A stretch of 10,503 nucleotides of DNA from positions 1-10,503 of the forward strand of contig QUTJ01031243.1 in assembly GCA_003573635.1 (NCBI GenBank). Direction: 5' to 3'. The position numbers and the translations under genes are program-made. The stretch comes from Goniomonas avonlea (Eukaryota > Cryptophyceae > Goniomonadida > Goniomonadaceae). The notes under the pieces were generated by a model. It did not search any database and had not been told where the DNA came from. It saw only the letters and a list, made by a program, of their open reading frames with translations. Below are positions 8,370 through 10,503 of this stretch, in pieces; the stretch's first letter is position 1, and every line of letters begins with the position of its first letter.

Positions 8370-10141
8370 ATGGCGAGCCTGGGACGTCGGCGAGCCGGCA
8401 CTGTGGAGCGTTTGCGCCAGAAGGATGCGGAACTTGCTGAATCCTACTCCTCAGTTTTTTCGGTTCTGAGTTATCAGGACAATGTACTTGGCGGTGTTCT
8501 GAGTGAAGAAGCGGAGGAACCAGCTCGGAGGAGAATGTCGGAGGGAACTGAGCAACCCTCCCGCCACCAGACCCGCACAGAATCATTTTACGAAAACAGA
8601 AATGCCCTCTCTGAAAACTTTCAATTTGCGCTTCGGGTTCCGGACACAGTCCATGAAGACACTGATTGTGCGGAGCAGCAGTCTTCGACGGATCACGAGC
8701 CTTCCCATCCTGCGTTCGCTCGAACCAAGTCTGAAGTTGACGATGCTTTGAAAAAGATTGAGGTCCAACAAGCAACTCTCGATGCACAGAGAGGTGAGTT
8801 GTGCGAAGGCACAACTGGGGATAATATTTTCTGCAGAGACTTGGAAGAACCAAGCGAGAGAGAAGTTTTCACAGCACAATTTGAATCAACGACTCAAGCA
8901 CTTCCAAGTCAGCGCCCGCGACCTGGATCTTGTGATTTTGCAGAAGCACAAAGGTACGTGCTGCCAATGTGTACATTGGCCGTTCACACCACATGACAGG
9001 GAAAATGGCGGAACTTGCGAATCAGCTGCCTGAGGACGCGTTCCAAGCGCAACGGAGTCGCCGTTTTGGAGGTGCGTCAACATTCCTTTGCTGCACTGTT
9101 CCCATTCAATGTCTGAACACTCATATTTTTGCAGGTGGCGGGCCGCCTCCTGTTGTCCGGCAGGGAAGTGCGCTTCGAGTGTCTCGAGCCTCAAGTACGT
9201 TTTGTGCTGGAGGCCTCTTGCTTGGGCCTTAGACCCCCGCAGTCACAGATGCGGATGCCAAGCGTGCGCTGAGCGCTGAAAAGAAAAGGCGAAAGCGCAG
9301 CGGCAACATTTTTGAGCGTCCCAGCCATCAGTTAGAATTGCTTGTAAGTTTCTCTGCCAATGTGTGTGGCATTGCCTCGTTCCCATGGGGCAATGCCTTG
9401 ACCTGCATTTGTCTGTGTTCGGAGGAGGGGGGGGAGTCCTGTCTCACATTACAGGAGGGGAAGAACAGAGGGGTTACATTACAGGGGGGACCCGCTAGGA
9501 AGGGGGAGGAGAGGTAGCGAGAGTGGGGATCGAAGAGGCAGAGAATCTCGGTGGGACACCGGCGAAGATGAGCACCCCCCCCCCCCTGACTTGCACCGCA
9601 GCAACAGCGCCAGTCTCCCGAAGGCCTGCGCTTGTCTGTGTCGCAGGATCGCAGCCCGGAGAACCGCGGGAGCATGCCGTCGTGGCCGCCGGGTGACACA
9701 TCTCTGAGCAACCCCGTGGGTCCTGAGCCAAGGGCCGCCAACGGGCAAGGAGGGCCGCAGGGGGAGCAAGGGGAGGAGGAGGGGGAGGGGGAGGAAGGGG
9801 AGGAGGTCAAGCAGTGGTGGGAGTGGAAGACTCGCAGCACTGACGCCTCGGTAAGCGCCCCCCCCTGTGCCCTCTGCACTCTCCCTCACTCCAGCACTGA
9901 CGCCTCGGTAAGCGCGCCTCCTGTCCCCTCTGCACTCTCCCTCACTCCAGCACGTTGGCATGCGGAGCATGAGAGCGGTGCGCTCCCCGGTACTGAGGAC
10001 CCTAAGTCTTGCATGCAGGAGCACGAGAAACTGAGTCGGGCCTCCATCTACATCGACGATGCCCGGTACTTGCGTCCAGTTCGAATCCATCGCACTGGCC
10101 TGTGGCCGAGACGGTCAGTGGCGTTTTCATCGACAGCAACG

Positions 10142-10191
<50 letters not shown>

Positions 10192-10503
10192 TGCCCTCTT
10201 TCTCTCGCTGCCCCCCTTTCTCTCTGGCTCTCGCTGTCTCGCTCGCGCTCCCTGTGTTCGATCAGCTGTTGCAACTAACTGGCTCTGCAGTGTGTTGAAG
10301 TTCCACAGCGCACCTCTCTGGAGAAGATTCATTATCGCAGTTCTACTAGCACACACTGCTCTCGCCATCTACCAGGTGTGTGTGCAGGGCGAGGTGTGGG
10401 CAGAGGCAGTGACCGGCAAGAGGAGAGACTGTGTGCCTTCCTGCAGCGCCCCTGCCCCTGCGTCACACTGTGTCACCTGCCCCCTGCGTCACACTGTGTC
10501 ACC
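8370..10503 (+). CDS. Unidentified coiled-coil protein reaching a first membrane segment; possible ion channel, 3' part beyond the window
   Basis: Exons by hand: 8370-8793, 8837-8953, 9000-9071, 9135-9194, 9243-9343, 9602-9850, then less securely 9968-10065 and 10291-10375; later exons lie outside. The first six exons join in frame and give 341 residues. Residues 1-120 are polar and charged. About 120-200 is heptad-like coiled coil (DDALKKIEVQQATLDAQRE, then QRLKHFQVSARDL). Next come a Gly/Pro stretch, a basic cluster (EKKRRKRS) and an acidic Glu/Gly tract in exon 6. The proposed last exons contain LSRASIYIDDAR followed by a basic-hydrophobic segment, WRRFIIAVLLAHTALAIY, that fits a first transmembrane helix. 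The order, a cytosolic helix with YIxDA and then the first membrane span, recalls two-pore or voltage-gated cation channels, but the match is short and the family is a guess. The existence of the gene is well supported; its function is not. Confidence 0.75.
9836..9950. repeat. Tandem duplication of an exon end plus intron in the last gene
   Basis: A unit starting AGCACTGACGCCTCG and continuing through GTAAGC to TCACTCC begins at 9836 and again at 9893 (57 nt later). A third AGCAC start lies at 9949 (56 nt later). Each copy contains a splice donor (9851, 9908) and an acceptor-like end (9894, 9950), so a 13-nt micro-exon lies between two near-identical 44- and 43-nt introns. Confidence 0.88.
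10145..10188. repeat. (CT)n microsatellite in the last gene
   Basis: About 20 CT units run without interruption and continue into a pyrimidine-rich stretch to about 10240. In the preferred model they lie in the intron 10066-10290, where they would extend the polypyrimidine tract. The gene's reading frame stays open through them. Confidence 0.95.
10447..10503. repeat. Short tandem repeat at the window end
   Basis: The sequence CCTGCGTCACACTGTGTCACC occurs twice in direct succession, 24 nt apart, and the second copy meets the end of the window. It lies downstream of a probable donor at 10376, so it is likely intronic. Confidence 0.75.

Noticed and set aside
9366-9395. 9-bp inverted repeat GGCATTGCC/GGCAATGCC as a terminator or regulatory stem
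   Set aside because: It lies within an intron with a 12-nt loop, has no U-tract, and intrinsic terminators are not expected in a eukaryotic nuclear gene.
10009-10298. Ser-Leu or Arg-Glu repeat proteins over the CT tract
   Set aside because: These other-frame readings on both strands are by-products of the CT repeat. Only the frame continuous with exon 6 was kept as a finding.

Overview
This is a nuclear genome fragment from a eukaryote. It holds four protein genes, all interrupted by GT-AG introns: divergent NADPH-cytochrome P450 reductase (minus) and phytanoyl-CoA dioxygenase/HEAT fusion (plus), then a minus-strand TIM22, then an unidentified plus-strand gene that runs off the end. Short introns (42-63 nt), short intergenic spaces and a plant-like P450 reductase suggest a unicellular protist or alga. 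I cannot name the lineage from sequence alone.

Layout. Positions 1-3656 (minus) carry the first 12 exons of a P450 reductase, possibly 13. The C-terminal part of its NADPH domain lies beyond base 1. Positions 3657-3877 are a divergent promoter region. Positions 3878-7343 (plus) are a 13-exon gene for a predicted 629-residue protein: a Fe(II)/2-oxoglutarate dioxygenase of the PhyH family joined in frame to HEAT-like repeats. Positions 7344-7655 separate two converging genes. Positions 7656-8243 (minus) are a two-exon TIM22, the carrier translocase of the mitochondrial inner membrane. Positions 8244-8369 are a second divergent promoter region. From 8370 to the end (plus) runs a gene whose product starts with charged and coiled-coil sequence, passes through an acidic tract and reaches a first hydrophobic, probably transmembrane, segment. 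It may be a membrane channel, but the family is not established.

The exon joins were worked out by hand, by requiring frame-compatible GT-AG splice sites and recognisable protein across each junction. Almost all fit without forcing. The weak points are P450 reductase exon 6 to 7 and its last exon, and exon 6 to 8 of the last gene.

Two features of the DNA stand out. First, introns near the 5' ends of the genes are all about 42-63 nt, while those in the 3' halves are mostly 100-530 nt and full of repeats. Second, at least five of the long introns contain or adjoin a second, degenerate copy of an exon edge with its splice site. Local duplication across splice junctions therefore looks recurrent here. 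The genes share no obvious pathway. P450 reductase and a PhyH-type oxygenase could both touch lipid metabolism, but that is only a guess from their proximity.
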